Shown here: positions 62,516-64,000 of the stretch, one piece after another | Layout: every line of letters begins with the position of its first letter | Numbering within the stretch: position 1 is the first letter of the stretch | NCBI GenBank assembly: GCA_014529385.2 | Contig: CM043953.1 | Coordinates: 88,652,342-88,716,341, forward strand | Source of the DNA: Adiantum capillus-veneris | Taxonomy: Eukaryota > Streptophyta > Polypodiopsida > Polypodiales > Pteridaceae | Direction of reading: 5' to 3' | DNA length: 64,000 nt | Made by a program: the position numbers and the translations under genes | The notes under the pieces: generated by a model | Seen by the model: the letters and a program-made list of their open reading frames with translations, nothing else | The model's database searches: none | Told to the model about the DNA's origin: nothing

Positions 62516-64000
62516 TCCACCCCCTCTGAACCTGCACAATCTCCGGTCTGTGCCAACTGCACTTCAATCTGCATCTTCTATAGGTACCTTAAGCTCTTTG
62601 CCATCATCAGACTCACATAGCTGGTAAACATATGAAAACTGAAATAAGGCTTATACCATATCATCAATGTTCTAGCCTAATCATTAGGTAGCTGCCCATC
62701 AAAAATCTATGAACTATATCTGTCGTATCTTCAAAGCATTCAATCATGGATAAATTATTTAGTGAACCCCGCCAGACTCAAGTGCTCCAGTTAATGATGC
62801 ACATGGATTGACCATTAAGCTCTCTTTAAGGAAACCTATCAAGCTCAAGTATGCCTTACTCTGTCTGCACACGGAATGGCCGTCAAGTCCTTTACCTCAA
62901 GTTCTGGTAGCATAACCAACTCAAAAGATGTGAAGATACTTTATCAATTATTCAAAGAAACCAACTGGAAGCCAGTCATGTAAGCTTATTGACCGCATAA
63001 CAAAAAAACTATTTTGACTTAGCATAGATTGAGGAAACAAAACCTTGTACCATGCAACCTGCTACAACAGATAACTGGTACTCTTCAAATTTGCAACTTT
63101 GCACTTTAATAGCCCCCGAGATCAAACAGGAAACTAATCATCTGTACCACTGTGAGCATTCCTTTAAAAATTTTGCACCATACTCCAGGATCATAGGGGA
63201 AATACAAGAATTTTCAATCATTACAACATAAACATACATTAACCCACAAATCTTCATACAAACCGCCTGGATCATATGGCATATAAGTCAATTGCCCCGG
63301 ATCATGCATATATATGTCACGTCCTGGGTCAAAAGCTAGCTCAAAATCCCCTACATCATAGGGTAACATCAGATTCCATATAGCATCAGGTAGCACCAGA
63401 TAGTGCCATATCCCCTGTGCAACTGGCTCATCCAATTGTCGATCATCAATCACAGGTAAAATCATTGGCAGTGCACCTTCACTCTCACTAGTATTGGAAT
63501 CCCAATCATGCATATCTAAATACATCAAGTCTCTAGTAAACCTCTTCATTAGGCTCAAAAGATGTATCTAAAAAGAATTCTCTATCTCGTAGAGGCTCAA
63601 AATCAAGTAGAGCATCATCTAACAAATGCATAAGTTCATCATTTGCTGCATCTGAACAAATTGCCTCATGCATGAATCTGGATTAATTGGTATCCTTAGC
63701 ATTTGTATTTGAGAACCCTTCCAAAGCTTCCTCCAATAAGCACATAAGGTCTAGGTCCACCACTTCAGAAGGTTCCTCCATCTTGCACATCTCAAGCTAC
63801 TGTAAACTAGGATTTCCACATGTGACATGCATACTAAACATATCAATTGTAAATTTCTCCTCAAGTCTGCACACTCATCCAGATACCATTGACTTTTGTA
63901 GCACAAAGTTCAACCTGCACATTGAAAATTCCATCTACTCTCCTGTCTGTATCATCAGCACAATGAAACCAATCATATTCATCAACAAGAGATTGCACTT
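62516..64000 (-). mobile_element. Relative of the LARD-like element, 3' internal part
   Basis: At 62515/62516 the minus strand reads GTGCAGGTTCAGAGGGGGTG then GATGTCGTGC, almost identical to the PPT/LTR junction at 57111-57140, so the 3' LTR starts at 62515 and runs leftwards. The LTR bodies differ beyond about 9 bp. The internal sequence rightwards contains acidic coding pieces, for example 63558-63214 with FDPGRDIYMHDPGQ and MPYDPGG, and VDEYDWFHCADDTD near 63980. The repeated YDPG recalls the C-terminus of the acidic ORF at 57020. The element continues beyond the window. Confidence 0.55.
63214..63558 (-). pseudogene. Acidic YDPG-repeat ORF piece
   Basis: About 114 codons, Asp-rich, with the spaced repeats FDPGRD, HDPGQ and YDPGG, and ending in VCLCCND. 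Further pieces in other frames lie on both sides, so the gene is broken. It is considered the counterpart of the acidic ORF at 55085-57158. No biochemical function can be assigned. Confidence 0.4.

Overview
The window looks like intergenic, repeat-dominated DNA from a large plant genome. The evidence is stacked Copia and Gypsy LTR retrotransposons with tRNA-iMet primer sites, long CT/GA/CA/GT microsatellites, and broken copies of plant gene families: PLS-type PPR, a heavy-metal-associated isoprenylated protein, and a CCCH zinc finger. The style of the PPR fragments and the DUF7869-like transposase-type pseudogene point to a fern or other seed-free plant; that placement is inference. I see no host gene that I would call intact, no rRNA and no functional tRNA. 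| Layout, left half. 1-1.7 kb: unassigned sequence with a direct repeat and a 164-bp foldback. 1.70-7.26 kb: a complete but inactivated Copia element with both LTRs and a near-perfect 5-bp target duplication. 7.3-9.1 kb: a three-unit ~295-bp tandem repeat. 9.11-14.05 kb: a second Copia family (minus strand) lacking its 5' LTR. 14-20.6 kb: a decayed Gypsy-like region with a tRNA-Asp-type primer site and a ~290-bp tandem array carrying nine 22-bp palindromic boxes. 20.6-23.87 kb: the 3' end of a minus-strand LTR element with a long coiled-coil ORF, cut by a CACTA-type terminus. 24-25.6 kb: microsatellites and a HIPP pseudogene between 102-bp direct repeats. 27.05-30.4 kb: the DUF7869-like pseudogene, split by a MITE. 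30.9-34.05 kb: a minus-strand Gypsy 3' end (integrase C-terminus, extra ORF, LTR). | Right half. 34.4-34.7 kb: a PPT-LTR-PBS junction. 35-42.8 kb: largely featureless. 42.8-46.1 kb: a minus-strand retropepsin-like ORF split exactly by a 1.34-kb TTAA-flanked TIR element. 46.7-47.7 kb: PPR remnants. 48.1-48.6 kb: a CACTA-like right end. 51.24-61.2 kb: a nested stack. The oldest layer is a second copy of the 9-14 kb Copia family. Its leader received a solo LTR (itself hit by a second MITE copy) and, a few bases away, a 6.5-kb LTR element with ~2.0-kb LTRs, no pol, and an acidic protein frame. Its gag received a minus-strand LTR element whose internal region is an intronless three-finger CCCH pseudogene. 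62.5-64 kb holds the 3' part of a relative of the 6.5-kb element. | No functioning pathway is encoded here; the coherence lies in transposition history. The most original items are two tandem paralogous ~71-residue ORFs in the LTR of the 6.5-kb element, the CCCH gene capture, two non-autonomous DNA-transposon families whose empty sites can be read directly, and the palindrome-bearing array.
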